This document shows, piece after piece, positions 24,874 through 38,259 of a stretch of DNA of 64,000 nucleotides (position 1 is the first letter of the stretch; each line of letters begins with the position of its first letter). The translations under genes and the position numbers were made by a program. Under the pieces are notes generated by a model. That model had not been told where the DNA came from and did no database searches. It saw only the letters and a program-made list of their open reading frames with translations. The stretch spans positions 1 through 64,000 of the forward strand of contig JAPYKE020000272.1 of NCBI GenBank assembly GCA_028554795.2, read 5' to 3'. The stretch is from Sinohyriopsis cumingii. Its lineage: Eukaryota; Mollusca; Bivalvia; Unionida; Unionidae.

Positions 24874-24882
24874 TCTCGGCCC
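24653..24882 (-). mobile_element. tRNA-derived SINE, molluscan V-SINE/RUDI-like (reference copy, unit 4)
   Basis: Read on the minus strand, the element opens with a tRNA-like head of about 85 nt. Its RNA polymerase III A box is TGGCCAAGTGG (24862-24872) and its B box is GGTTCGAGTCTC (24799-24810), about 50 nt apart. The head length implies a long variable arm, as in class II (Leu/Ser) tRNAs. The body then reads GTGGGTAGGTTTC, CTTCCTCC and GCTGGCCGCC, which resembles the 3' region of SINEs abundant in molluscs as I remember them. The 3' limit is uncertain (about 24650-24700), and no poly-A tail or target-site duplication was recognised. The 5' end abuts an AG/TG microsatellite. The element lies directly upstream of, and in the same direction as, the polymerase fossil and provides its apparent start codon. 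Confidence 0.72.
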
Positions 24883-24919
24883 AGAGAGAGAGAGAGAGAG
24901 AGAGAGTGTGTGTGTGTGT
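24883..24919. repeat. (AG)n(TG)n compound microsatellite at the SINE 5' edge (reference copy)
   Basis: Twelve AG followed by six TG repeats on the plus strand, touching the SINE head. Unit 1 has 14 AG and 5 TG (5811-5849) and unit 2 has 12 AG and 5 TG (12174-12208). Unit 3 (18527-18563) matches unit 4, and units 5 to 10 look the same by eye. Such tracts change length fast, so the near-uniform length argues for recent homogenisation of units 3 to 10. Confidence 0.9.
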
Positions 24920-24973
24920 TATACCATTTTTAAACACATCACGACATTTAGGTTAGTGTGTTTTCGTTTCTCC

Positions 24974-25225
24974 TTACGAAATTAGACAAACATCTATAAT
25001 TACTCCTAGGGGAAAAACACGATTGTAAAGTATCACAAGAATGAAGTGGAGACTAATTTGATTACAAAATGTCCGCAGAATAGTACACTCAAGCATGCAG
25101 TAATGTAATTTGCAATTAGGTTGACGCAATTTCCATGCGATCGCCCATGGTACGATTATTCGTGCGTTAGTTGTATTGTTTGAAAAGGGACTAGTGTCAA
25201 ATACAAAAATGCGTTTGATTTTCAC
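24974..25225 (-). CDS. Unassigned 83-codon frame (unit 4)
   Basis: Open frame between the microsatellite and the unit end, rich in hydrophobic residues and cysteines, with no recognised family. It is unchanged in every unit (for example 5903-6154, 12263-12514, 63108-63359), but so is the surrounding DNA, so conservation says nothing about selection. A chance frame is more likely. Confidence 0.15.
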   Translation of the reverse strand: MKIKRIFVFDTSPFSNNTTNARIIVPWAIAWKLRQPNCKLHYCMLECTILRTFCNQISLHFILVILYNRVFPLGVIIDVCLIS

Positions 25226-25548
25226 TCTCCGCGAATAACAACTGAAACAACTGGAAGATATCGATTAGCCAATGAAGTCAAGAACTAATGCATTGCTCAG
25301 CTAGGCGAAATTTTGTCAGGCCTATGTGTTACCAACAACATCTGACGCAAGGTTCACAGCAGAAAAGTGATTGCCAACTGCTGAGAGTGTGCTCTACTCG
25401 TGGACAAGTTATACGTACCAATATTACCAAAGCACACGTTTGTGGAAGAACGAAATGATCTGACATTTGTCTTCAAATAGTGGTCTTGGAACATAAATGT
25501 TACATTCAAAATTACCATTCGAGAACTTAGTGCGAATGCAAACGACCG

Positions 25549-26217
25549 GCATTCACATTCCTAATTTCTGCGTGGCTGATCAAGCGTACGAGAAGTGTAT
25601 CAAAGAATCACTCTTTTGTCATTGCCTTCACTGTAGCAAGATTCCTGGATGATGTGAAAAATCTACTGATGAATTATTATTACCCTATCGATGAAACCTA
25701 GAGTCAAACATGCATCGATCGGTACGGAGATTGACATCGCTATGTCATGGTGATGGCTCACATTTTCTACGGATAAGATGTAAAAATTCCTCTGAATACT
25801 ATACAGAATAAGGTGCCGATTGCTCTAAAGTCCTCTTGAACGGAGCCAAAATCATCTTCATGCAATTGGGACATGTACAGTTTAAAGATCACATGAGATA
25901 TTTAGCAGTGCCTTTGAGTCGAATGCCTAAAACCTTTGGAATGACAGAAAAAGCCAATCAACACGCCGTCCGGCCACATTTCTCTCATGATCACTATTAC
26001 GAACCCGACAATATCCGCACCGAACAACGACAAGCTTTCTACGCTTGGCACTGCTCATACGCTTTGGACGCCTTTGAAAGTTCAGGAAGAAATGTTAAAG
26101 TATTGTCGCTACGATCTGGACATTGTAGGGCGTTGCTCTGGAAAATTTCGAGAACTCTTCGTGGAGCACGGTGGGATCGACCCCTTCGCGGAAGCCTATA
26201 CCATCGACAAAGCGTGA
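25549..26217 (+). pseudogene. Exonuclease-part polymerase fossil, unit 5 copy
   Basis: Matches the reference copy, including the tatgtcatgg marker of units 4 to 6 in its interior. Confidence 0.74.
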
Positions 26218-29200
26218 TTCTTAGTGTAAGAAACTCAGTTATCATGGTCGAATAATACCGCAAAGAAATTACAGAACCAAATAAATGGTGTCCTACATTT
26301 GTATCGTTTACCATGCTTTCTTTATCTGTATGCGTTGTAACCTTAATTCTCTGTCTACCCATCTCTCAAAACGCAAGTGTCTCAAGGTGAAAGTATTACC
26401 CGTTTCTTCTATCACCCAATGCGGGCGTGCATGCTTGTGTGTGTGTGTCAGATTTCACTTATACACATATCGTTTGTGCGAAAATTTAATAAGGACAATA
26501 CATACAAAGACACAGAAACCATTGTTCTCAGTATTTCTGGAAGTCACATTTTGGGGCTACTAGATTGTAAAACATAATCTTCATGAGGTACCAAACCAAT
26601 TACTTTCTTCGATGGTCTTGTTGGTTCTGTCATCCTATCAGATTTACCACCAGTTCGTTTTCTTTCAACGTCTCAGTATCACTCTATAGTGGATGCAAAT
26701 GGTGTTGGATATGAAAAATGGACAATCATATCATCTTTGACATACCTAGGCAAATCTTCTACCAACGCATTTTGAAAAGTATTGAGTCACACGAATCGCT
26801 GTTGTTGCTTGGTGTCTGCTTTCTGCTTGGAAAAGTGTAATCGTTTTATACACTACTTGAACTCTATACATTTCACGGCTTAGGTGTAAGCCTCCAATTT
26901 CAATTGCATGGAAGTCAACATTTGCGTATCTATAATGTGACAATAATATTAAGGACCGAGCAAATTAATTTTGGGCTGAATCAGGACTATGTGTGTGTGT
27001 GTGAGGCGATACGGTATGATGTTGGCCCTTTCTTTCTTCTAGTTCCTCACCGGAACAAATTCATCTTGATTGCAAAACTTTCGTTTGACTAGGTTTATTA
27101 CGCAGCAGTTCCATATATCGGGTCAGTGTCTTAGAGTTCGAATATTCATTCAGTTTTCAAAGAGGCAAGAAGACAGAAGTATAACAGCAGATCGACCTGC
27201 TGGTCAACGATTTGCCAAGAGTAATACGAAAACCTAATTCACAGGCAAAAGTGTTAAGAAAACTTAACCCTTCTGGACAATGACTTGATTAGGCTCATAT
27301 GAATACACATGGCATTTCGATTTCCAACAGATCTGCTTAGGTAGAGAAGTTAGGACACAATCACATGATGCACTGATTGGATGACAAAACGAGAGACAGA
27401 GAGAACGAGAAAGAAAGCGAGTATAGACCCATTGGAAAATTGATATTGGTAAAGAAAGTGCATTCTATTAGATTTTTCTCTTATTATTATGGCATTCTCT
27501 TATATTTATGGCATAGTTGTACCCCGAAACGTTGTTTAATTATATACATTGCCACATCGGCTATTGCCGAACGACTATATACATCTTTGTAAATTAGAAC
27601 TAAGCTGCCTCCCGTCAAGAGTATGCCAGCCAAGGTTACCAAAAAATTATATTCACTGAGTAATGTGAACTATCATTCACAACGAAATATGCTGCATTTA
27701 TCTTCTTCAGATTTGTTAATAACTTAGGTAAAATTTTAATGAACAATATTCCAGTTTTTGTTAGACTAAAGTAAGAGAATAATCCGAACCTATTAAAATC
27801 CTACTTCTGATATTTATTTCTTGAAACCTAAAACGCGATTCCCTGAATTAGAAATTGTATCAACATACAAATTCCAAAGTGCATGTTGCCATCGAATTTT
27901 ATGTCAAACGATGATATAATAGCCAGTGTCGCCCTACAAAAGTGATTATCTTGTCAAAACTTGTAAATATGCATGAATGTGTATAGTGAGGTTTCTGATA
28001 TGTTGTTTTGAACTTGAGGGTTTAAAGTTCTGATCACGGTATATGCTTATTTATATCTCATGGAGAGGTCCAAAGAGGAAATACCCAGATCTGCTGTTAT
28101 AAAATGCGCCTGCATATTAGGATCGATGCTGATGATTGCAGTAATTCATATAACAACAGACGTATCGTCAATATTACACTGAGCAGATCAACAACGTGCC
28201 CGTCTTGAAGACAAGAGTAAAACGAATATGTATCAAACGATTATCATGAGCCGGAAGATACAAAGGTGTTGCGGGCGTCATCTGTATTAAATCACATGGT
28301 TCAACGGTTGGTAAAAACACAAACAGTATATATCCCTCAACATCTACGTCCGTCGGTTCAAACCAGCTTTCATAACTAACAGTGACAGCGTCACAAGTTA
28401 AATTCATCTGCGTTGTTGAGGTAATCGGTACCTGGTCAGAACTGATATCCCACATGCAAAAGTCGCGTCGTACCACAAATGCTTTTCATGTCAACCTAAA
28501 ATTGATTTTTGTTCACTATCGTGCAATGTTAACCACATACGGTTTCGATTCTATTGCAATGATAGATCTGAGTGTAGAGTAATTTGCACGTATATAACTT
28601 TTAGAGTCTTTTCCGGTCTTAGTCTAGTATGTTCTTTGGTCGATTTTATGTTGTAGGCACCTGCAGAGGGTTTATTAGTATTCCAGATGGCACCGTTGTC
28701 TGATAAAAATACAAATAAGTTATTCACTGGCAGACCAGCTAACGGTTGTGATAGGATATTAGTAAACGCGCAGTGAAGCAAACGCGATCTCTAGTGTGCG
28801 TGATTACCCAGCGGTAAGAGTTGCAGAAATATCACACTGAATTATGGCTTCGTTGATCAGATTGTAATGAAATTAGGTAACGCTCTGCGTTGTATTTATT
28901 ACAAAATGTTGCATGGCGGCAGATATTTTGCGTAAAACGTACACTCAATCGTTTCATTATTCGCCATTGGTGTACGAACTTCGTTCGTCGTACACATCAT
29001 CAATATGTTCAACAAGTTCGTGATCAGTAATGTCTCTCTCCATGAGGCCATATGTAGCCAGTATCTGACAAATCGTTAATAATTTCGGGTGCGTTTATCA
29101 GCAAGGTCGTTAACGTCACATAGTCCCTTCCCTTTGGTTACTGCTCTGGTGTGAATGCAGCAGGTCTTTGGTCTGGTTGTGCTTTCCGTGCAATTTATTT

Positions 29201-29963
29201 CATGTAACTTTTCGTAAGTTCAGCAACTTGCTTTATGGGGATAATTAGCGGTGTAAATGTTTGTTTTAAACTGGCTGTGATGTCTTCTTATGCAGTCTCT
29301 TGTAACTATAATATATATTTGACGTTTGTCGACATACTATATCATTCTAAATGAATTCATGGTGTTCACAAGGCGCTTCACTGCATCGCTTTCCAAAGGC
29401 TTTTTTGACATCCTGGAAGATGTCATTAATTGATTTTTATTGTTAAATTGCTGTGTCAGACTCATTCGTGTCCAACCAGCTCGGTATGTACCTCTACATA
29501 TTTCAGTTACCTTGACGGTGAGAAAAGTGTATGGATCCTTTGTGATCCGCGCAAACATATCACGAAATTCATTCATCTGCTGCAGAGTTGGGTGGAATAA
29601 TACCAAGTCCAACGAATATTTCCAGGACTATGCGCGTCGATGCCAGAATATATCATCAACATACAGTTGTCACGATTAAGTTATGTAGATGTGCGTATCG
29701 CTGAATCAAACAAATCAAGTCTGTGCTTTTATGCCGACAACTTGTGCAGGAGTGACCTGGTGCACAAGCATCACATTGTCGTATTACTGTAAGACTGGTT
29801 TGTATTATATTCAAATCGTCAATGGTAGATGCTTCAGCAATGCTGTGAACGGCACCACGTCCACCATGAATGATCTTTCTAGATTCAAAGGCCTAGTCAA
29901 AAATGGATATTTCAAACCTGTCTTGCTCATTATCACGGACAAGGTCGACTGGAATTCTTTTGC

Positions 29964-31229
29964 TCAGATTCCCGTGGTTATTCCCAACAATGAATTGTTC
30001 AAGAGCTTGACAAAGCCCTTCTCAATGTCATTAGTGTCCATTGCTATCGGATCCTTTTTCTGGATATACAGCTCCACGTAGGGATACAGCGAACACACGT
30101 CCAAGTATTTCATTTCTTCTCCTTTCTCTTCGTCGGCTTGGTACAGCAAACAGGTGGCATTGGTCCTTCCTCCGTACAAACTATCCCTCGGGTTCAGCGG
30201 GTCCATGAACTGGTAACTTTCCACGAGGCGTTTAAACTCGGGATCGGTTTTCAAACGGTGATCGTATTCGTGTTCCCACATTTCCACCACTTGGTATCCT
30301 TCCTGTTCTAACATTAGGCGTCGCTGACAAGTGGCCTCGTACAAGTCTTCCATGGTTCGTTGTAAAAACTGATTTTTAGTGCCACGGTCATGGTAACAGA
30401 CGGGACATCCGTGAAATAAGCAACCGTTAAACTCGTACACGATCTTGGGGTTTTCTAAGTCCCAGCCATCGACCGAATGCGTTGCGATGGTCTTTTCGCC
30501 TCCTCCGTTGCGGGCATGCTGAATCCATTTGTCTTCCTTGTCGCACAAGTAATGTAACCAGCGTAGGGCTTTGACCGAGTATTGACGTTTGACATAGTTG
30601 CTCGTTTGAGGACTGATGACAGCCACGGTGTTTTCAGGCATGAATCGTTGCCGGTACACTAAGGAACACGCTTTGGCAATGGTGCAAGCTTCTTTCAAAG
30701 GATCGACCCCTCCGTGTTCCATGAACAGTTCTCGAAATTTTCCACAGCAACGTCGTAAAATGTCCACGTCGGAACGACAATACTTTAACATTTCTTCCTG
30801 AAAGTCGAAGGGGTCCGAGGCGTGAGCCTGATACCAAGCGTAGAAAGCTTCTCGTTGTTCGGTACGCATGTTGTCAGGGTCGTAATAGTGAGCCTCAGGC
30901 AAATGGGGTAGAACGGCGTGTTGACTGGCTTCCGTATTGAAAAAGTGTGGAAAGTACCCTTTAGCGTAATTATTGTGACTACCAATCACATTTCTGGAGA
31001 AGTTCCCTATAACAGGAATACATAAAACATTTTTCAGCACAAGAGAGGACATATTTGGCGGCCAGCATACAAGGTGGAGGAAGAACCCGTAAAAGAAACC
31101 TACCCACGAGAAGCTACTTGTAACCTGTCTCACATATCCACATCGGTTGAATCGGAGACTCGAACCCACGAAAACAGAGTTGAGGCGGCAGTGATCCGTA
31201 ACGATGAGCACTTTAGACCACTTGGCCAC
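29964..31229 (-). pseudogene. Type B DNA polymerase fossil, unit 5 copy
   Basis: Long class. Its translation is identical to that of units 2, 4, 7, 8 and 10. Confidence 0.78.
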
Positions 31230-31238
31230 TCTCGGCCC
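31009..31238 (-). mobile_element. tRNA-derived SINE, unit 5 copy
   Basis: A box 31218-31228, B box 31155-31166. Confidence 0.7.
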
Positions 31239-31904
31239 AGAGAGAGAGAGAGAGAGAGAGAGTGTGTGTGTGTGTTATACCATTTTTAAACACATCACGA
31301 CATTTAGGTTAGTGTGTTTTCGTTTCTCCTTACGAAATTAGACAAACATCTATAATTACTCCTAGGGGAAAAACACGATTGTAAAGTATCACAAGAATGA
31401 AGTGGAGACTAATTTGATTACAAAATGTCCGCAGAATAGTACACTCAAGCATGCAGTAATGTAATTTGCAATTAGGTTGACGCAATTTCCATGCGATCGC
31501 CCATGGTACGATTATTCGTGCGTTAGTTGTATTGTTTGAAAAGGGACTAGTGTCAAATACAAAAATGCGTTTGATTTTCACTCTCCGCGAATAACAACTG
31601 AAACAACTGGAAGATATCGATTAGCCAATGAAGTCAAGAACTAATGCATTGCTCAGCTAGGCGAAATTTTGTCAGGCCTATGTGTTACCAACAACATCTG
31701 ACGCAAGGTTCACAGCAGAAAAGTGATTGCCAACTGCTGAGAGTGTGCTCTACTCGTGGACAAGTTATACGTACCAATATTACCAAAGCACACGTTTGTG
31801 GAAGAACGAAATGATCTGACATTTGTCTTCAAATAGTGGTCTTGGAACATAAATGTTACATTCAAAATTACCATTCGAGAACTTAGTGCGAATGCAAACG
31901 ACCG

Positions 31905-32573
31905 GCATTCACATTCCTAATTTCTGCGTGGCTGATCAAGCGTACGAGAAGTGTATCAAAGAATCACTCTTTTGTCATTGCCTTCACTGTAGCAAGATTC
32001 CTGGATGATGTGAAAAATCTACTGATGAATTATTATTACCCTATCGATGAAACCTAGAGTCAAACATGCATCGATCGGTACGGAGATTGACATCGCTATG
32101 TCATGGTGATGGCTCACATTTTCTACGGATAAGATGTAAAAATTCCTCTGAATACTATACAGAATAAGGTGCCGATTGCTCTAAAGTCCTCTTGAACGGA
32201 GCCAAAATCATCTTCATGCAATTGGGACATGTACAGTTTAAAGATCACATGAGATATTTAGCAGTGCCTTTGAGTCGAATGCCTAAAACCTTTGGAATGA
32301 CAGAAAAAGCCAATCAACACGCCGTCCGGCCACATTTCTCTCATGATCACTATTACGAACCCGACAATATCCGCACCGAACAACGACAAGCTTTCTACGC
32401 TTGGCACTGCTCATACGCTTTGGACGCCTTTGAAAGTTCAGGAAGAAATGTTAAAGTATTGTCGCTACGATCTGGACATTGTAGGGCGTTGCTCTGGAAA
32501 ATTTCGAGAACTCTTCGTGGAGCACGGTGGGATCGACCCCTTCGCGGAAGCCTATACCATCGACAAAGCGTGA
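31905..32573 (+). pseudogene. Exonuclease-part polymerase fossil, unit 6 copy
   Basis: Matches the reference copy; last unit with the tatgtcatgg marker. Confidence 0.74.
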
Positions 32574-35500
32574 TTCTTAGTGTAAGAAACTCAGTTATCA
32601 TGGTCGAATAATACCGCAAAGAAATTACAGAACCAAATAAATGGTGTCCTACATTTGTATCGTTTACCATGCTTTCTTTATCTGTATGCGTTGTAACCTT
32701 AATTCTCTGTCTACCCATCTCTCAAAACGCAAGTGTCTCAAGGTGAAAGTATTACCCGTTTCTTCTATCACCCAATGCGGGCGTGCATGCTTGTGTGTGT
32801 GTGTCAGATTTCACTTATACACATATCGTTTGTGCGAAAATTTAATAAGGACAATACATACAAAGACACAGAAACCATTGTTCTCAGTATTTCTGGAAGT
32901 CACATTTTGGGGCTACTAGATTGTAAAACATAATCTTCATGAGGTACCAAACCAATTACTTTCTTCGATGGTCTTGTTGGTTCTGTCATCCTATCAGATT
33001 TACCACCAGTTCGTTTTCTTTCAACGTCTCAGTATCACTCTATAGTGGATGCAAATGGTGTTGGATATGAAAAATGGACAATCATATCATCTTTGACATA
33101 CCTAGGCAAATCTTCTACCAACGCATTTTGAAAAGTATTGAGTCACACGAATCGCTGTTGTTGCTTGGTGTCTGCTTTCTGCTTGGAAAAGTGTAATCGT
33201 TTTATACACTACTTGAACTCTATACATTTCACGGCTTAGGTGTAAGCCTCCAATTTCAATTGCATGGAAGTCAACATTTGCGTATCTATAATGTGACAAT
33301 AATATTAAGGACCGAGCAAATTAATTTTGGGCTGAATCAGGACTATGTGTGTGTGTGTGAGGCGATACGGTATGATGTTGGCCCTTTCTTTCTTCTAGTT
33401 CCTCACCGGAACAAATTCATCTTGATTGCAAAACTTTCGTTTGACTAGGTTTATTACGCAGCAGTTCCATATATCGGGTCAGTGTCTTAGAGTTCGAATA
33501 TTCATTCAGTTTTCAAAGAGGCAAGAAGACAGAAGTATAACAGCAGATCGACCTGCTGGTCAACGATTTGCCAAGAGTAATACGAAAACCTAATTCACAG
33601 GCAAAAGTGTTAAGAAAACTTAACCCTTCTGGACAATGACTTGATTAGGCTCATATGAATACACATGGCATTTCGATTTCCAACAGATCTGCTTAGGTAG
33701 AGAAGTTAGGACACAATCACATGATGCACTGATTGGATGACAAAACGAGAGACAGAGAGAACGAGAAAGAAAGCGAGTATAGACCCATTGGAAAATTGAT
33801 ATTGGTAAAGAAAGTGCATTCTATTAGATTTTTCTCTTATTAGTATGGCATTCTCTTATATTTATGGCATAGTTGTACCCCGAAACGTTGTTTAATTATA
33901 TACATTGCCACATCGGCTATTGCCGAACGACTATATACATCTTTGTAAATTAGAACTAAGCTGCCTCCCGTCAAGAGTATGCCAGCCAAGGTTACCAAAA
34001 AATTATATTCACTGAGTAATGTGAACTATCATTCACAACGAAATATGCTGCATTTATCTTCTTCAGATTTGTTAATAACTTAGGTAAAATTTTAATGAAC
34101 AATATTCCAGTTTTTGTTAGACTAAAGTAAGAGAATAATCCGAACCTATTAAAATCCTACTTCTGATATTTATTTCTTGAAACCTAAAACGCGATTCCCT
34201 GAATTAGAAATTGTATCAACATACAAATTCCAAAGTGCATGTTGCCATCGAATTTTATGTCAAACGATGATATAATAGCCAGTGTCGCCCTACAAAAGTG
34301 ATTATCTTGTCAAAACTTGTAAATATGCATGAATGTGTATAGTGAGGTTTCTGATATGTTGTTTTGAACTTGAGGGTTTAAAGTTCTGATCACGGTATAT
34401 GCTTATTTATATCTCATGGAGAGGTCCAAAGAGGAAATACCCAGATCTGCTGTTATAAAATGCGCCTGCATATTAGGATCGATGCTGATGATTGCAGTAA
34501 TTCATATAACAACAGACGTATCGTCAATATTACACTGAGCAGATCAACAACGTGCCCGTCTTGAAGACAAGAGTAAAACGAATATGTATCAAACGATTAT
34601 CATGAGCCGGAAGATACAAAGGTGTTGCGGGCGTCATCTGTATTAAATCACATGGTTCAACGGTTGGTAAAAACACAAACAGTATATATCCCTCAACATC
34701 TACGTCCGTCGGTTCAAACCAGCTTTCATAACTAACAGTGACAGCGTCACAAGTTAAATTCATCTGCGTTGTTGAGGTAATCGGTACCTGGTCAGAACTG
34801 ATATCCCACATGCAAAAGTCGCGTCGTACCACAAATGCTTTTCATGTCAACCTAAAATTGATTTTTGTTCACTATCGTGCAATGTTAACCACATACGGTT
34901 TCGATTCTATTGCAATGATAGATCTGAGTGTAGAGTAATTTGCACGTATATAACTTTTAGAGTCTTTTCCGGTCTTAGTCTAGTATGTTCTTTGGTCGAT
35001 TTTATGTTGTAGGCACCTGCAGAGGGTTTATTAGTATTCCAGATGGCACCGTTGTCTGATAAAAATACAAATAAGTTATTCACTGGCAGACCAGCTAACG
35101 GTTGTGATAGGATATTAGTAAACGCGCAGTGAAGCAAACGCGATCTCTAGTGTGCGTGATTACCCAGCGGTAAGAGTTGCAGAAATATCACACTGAATTA
35201 TGGCTTCGTTGATCAGATTGTAATGAAATTAGGTAACGCTCTGCGTTGTATTTATTACAAAATGTTGCATGGCGGCAGATATTTTGCGTAAAACGTACAC
35301 TCAATCGTTTCATTATTCGCCATTGGTGTACGAACTTCGTTCGTCGTACACATCATCAATATGTTCAACAAGTTCGTGATCAGTAATGTCTCTCTCCATG
35401 AGGCCATATGTAGCCAGTATCTGACAAATCGTTAATAATTTCGGGTGCGTTTATCAGCAAGGTCGTTAACGTCACATAGTCCCTTCCCTTTGGTTACTGC

Positions 35501-36399
35501 TCTGGTGTGAATGCAGCAGGTCTTTGGTCTGGTTGTGCTTTCCGTGCAATTTATTTCATGTAACTTTTCGTAAGTTCAGCAACTTGCTTTATGGGGATAA
35601 TTAGCGGTGTAAATGTTTGTTTTAAACTGGCTGTGATGTCTTCTTATGCAGTCTCTTGTAACTATAATATATATTTGACGTTTGTCGACATACTATATCA
35701 TTCTAAATGAATTCATGGTGTTCACAAGGCGCTTCACTGCATCGCTTTCCAAAGGCTTTTTTGACATCCTGGAAGATGTCATTAATTGATTTTTATTGTT
35801 AAATTGCTGTGTCAGACTCATTCGTGTCCAACCAGCTCGGTATGTACCTCTACATATTTCAGTTACCTTGACGGTGAGAAAAGTGTATGGATCCTTTGTG
35901 ATCCGCGCAAACATATCACGAAATTCATTCATCTGCTGCAGAGTTGGGTGGAATAATACCAAGTCCAACGAATATTTCCAGGACTATGCGCGTCGATGCC
36001 AGAATATATCATCAACATACAGTTGTCACGATTAAGTTATGTAGATGTGCGTATCGCTGAATCAAACAAATCAAGTCTGTGCTTTTATGCCGACAACTTG
36101 TGCAGGAGTGACCTGGTGCACAAGCATCACATTGTCGTATTACTGTAAGACTGGTTTGTATTATATTCAAATCGTCAATGGTAGATGCTTCAGCAATGCT
36201 GTGAACGGCACCACGTCCACCATGAATGATCTTTCTAGATTCAAAGGCCTAGTCAAAAATGGATATTTCAAACCTGTCTTGCTCATTATCACGGACAAGG
36301 TCGACTGGAATTCTTTTGCTCAGATTCCCGTGGTTATTCCCAACAATGAATTGTTCAAGAGCTTGACAAAGCCCTTCTCAATGTCATTAGTGTCCATTG

Positions 36400-37584
36400 C
36401 TATCGGATCCTTTTCTGGATATACAGCTCCACGTAGGGATACAGCGAACACACGTCCAAGTATTTCATTTCTTCTCCTTTCTCTTCGTCGGCTTGGTACA
36501 GCAAACAGGTGGCATTGGTCCTTCCTCCGTACAAACTATCCCTCGGGTTCAGCGGGTCCATGAACTGGTAACTTTCCACGAGGCGTTTAAACTCGGGATC
36601 GGTTTTCAAACGGTGATCGTATTCGTGTTCCCACATTTCCACCACTTGGTATCCTTCCTGTTCTAACATTAGGCGTCGCTGACAAGTGGCCTCGTACAAG
36701 TCTTCCATGGTTCGTTGTAAAAACTGATTTTTAGTGCCACGGTCATGGTAACAGACGGGACATCCGTGAAATAAGCAACCGTTAAACTCGTACACGATCT
36801 TGGGGTTTTCTAAGTCCCAGCCATCGACCGAATGCGTTCCGATGGTCTTTTCGCCTCCTCCGTTGCGGGCATGCTGAATCCATTTGTCTTCCTTGTCGCA
36901 CAAGTAATGTAACCAGCGTAGGGCTTTGACCGAGTATTGACGTTTGACATAGTTGCTCGTTTGAGGACTGATGACAGCCACGGTGTTTTCAGGCATGAAT
37001 CGTTGCCGGTACACTAAGGAACATGCTTTGGCAATGGTGCAAGCTTCTTTCAAAGGATCGACCCCTCCGTGTTCCATGAACAGTTCTCGAAATTTTCCAC
37101 AGCAACGTCGTAAAATGTCCACGTCGGAACGACAATACTTTAACATTTCTTCCTGAAAGTCGAAGGGGTCCGAGGCGTGAGCCTGATACCAAGCGTAGAA
37201 AGCTTCTCGTTGTTCGGTACGCATGTTGTCAGGGTCGTAATAGTGAGCCTCAGGCAAATGGGGTAGAACGGCGTGTTGACTGGCTTCCGTATTGAAAAAG
37301 TGTGGAAAGTACCCTTTAGCGTAATTATTGTGACTACCAATCACATTTCTGGAGAAGTTCCCTATAACAGGAATACATAAAACATTTTTCAGCACAAGAG
37401 AGGACATATTTGGCGGCCAGCATACAAGGTGGAGGAAGAACCCGTAAAAGAAACCTACCCACGAGAAGCTACTTGTAACCTGTCTCACATATCCACATCG
37501 GTTGAATCGGAGACTCGAACCCACGAAAACAGAGTTGAGGCGGCAGTGATCCGTAACGATGAGCACTTTAGACCACTTGGCCAC
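36400..37584 (-). pseudogene. Type B DNA polymerase fossil, unit 6 copy
   Basis: Short class with Gly250. It also shares a synonymous change (near 37024) with unit 3, which supports copying of one from the other or from a common multi-unit block. Confidence 0.78.
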
Positions 37585-37593
37585 TCTCGGCCC
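37364..37593 (-). mobile_element. tRNA-derived SINE, unit 6 copy
   Basis: A box 37573-37583, B box 37510-37521. Confidence 0.7.
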
Positions 37594-38259
37594 AGAGAGA
37601 GAGAGAGAGAGAGAGAGTGTGTGTGTGTGTTATACCATTTTTAAACACATCACGACATTTAGGTTAGTGTGTTTTCGTTTCTCCTTACGAAATTAGACAA
37701 ACATCTATAATTACTCCTAGGGGAAAAACACGATTGTAAAGTATCACAAGAATGAAGTGGAGACTAATTTGATTACAAAATGTCCGCAGAATAGTACACT
37801 CAAGCATGCAGTAATGTAATTTGCAATTAGGTTGACGCAATTTCCATGCGATCGCCCATGGTACGATTATTCGTGCGTTAGTTGTATTGTTTGAAAAGGG
37901 ACTAGTGTCAAATACAAAAATGCGTTTGATTTTCACTCTCCGCGAATAACAACTGAAACAACTGGAAGATATCGATTAGCCAATGAAGTCAAGAACTAAT
38001 GCATTGCTCAGCTAGGCGAAATTTTGTCAGGCCTATGTGTTACCAACAACATCTGACGCAAGGTTCACAGCAGAAAAGTGATTGCCAACTGCTGAGAGTG
38101 TGCTCTACTCGTGGACAAGTTATACGTACCAATATTACCAAAGCACACGTTTGTGGAAGAACGAAATGATCTGACATTTGTCTTCAAATAGTGGTCTTGG
38201 AACATAAATGTTACATTCAAAATTACCATTCGAGAACTTAGTGCGAATGCAAACGACCG

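Larger units (their letters stand above)
19070..25425 (+). repeat. Tandem array unit 4 (reference unit for this annotation)
   Basis: 6,356 bp, used as the reference because it lacks the indel noise of the left edge. Contents in order are a plus-strand polymerase fossil, a gene-poor middle, short minus-strand frames, a longer minus-strand polymerase fossil, a SINE and a microsatellite. It shares the marker tatgtcatgg (near 19386) with units 5 and 6, where other units read tatgccatgg. Confidence 0.97.
25426..31781 (+). repeat. Tandem array unit 5
   Basis: 6,356 bp. Shares tatgtcatgg with units 4 and 6. It has ttattattatgg (near 27481), found otherwise only in unit 7; all remaining units read ttattagtatgg. 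The result is an open 71-codon plus-strand frame at 27377-27592 that is closed in most other units, which argues against that frame being a gene. Confidence 0.97.
31782..38136 (+). repeat. Tandem array unit 6
   Basis: 6,355 bp, the same length as units 3 and 9. It shares gcgttccgatgg (near 36834) and aacatgctttgg (near 37020) with unit 3, exactly three units (19,067 bp) upstream. It also carries tatgtcatgg like units 4 and 5. Confidence 0.97.

Noticed and set aside
24799-24882. Functional tRNA gene
   Set aside because: The A and B boxes are tRNA-like, but I could not form a convincing acceptor stem or anticodon arm, and the sequence runs on into a SINE body.
27377-27592. 71-codon plus-strand frame in unit 5 (also 40088-40303 in unit 7)
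   Set aside because: It is open only in two of ten units because of one substitution, is of low complexity at the start, and has no similarity I recognise.
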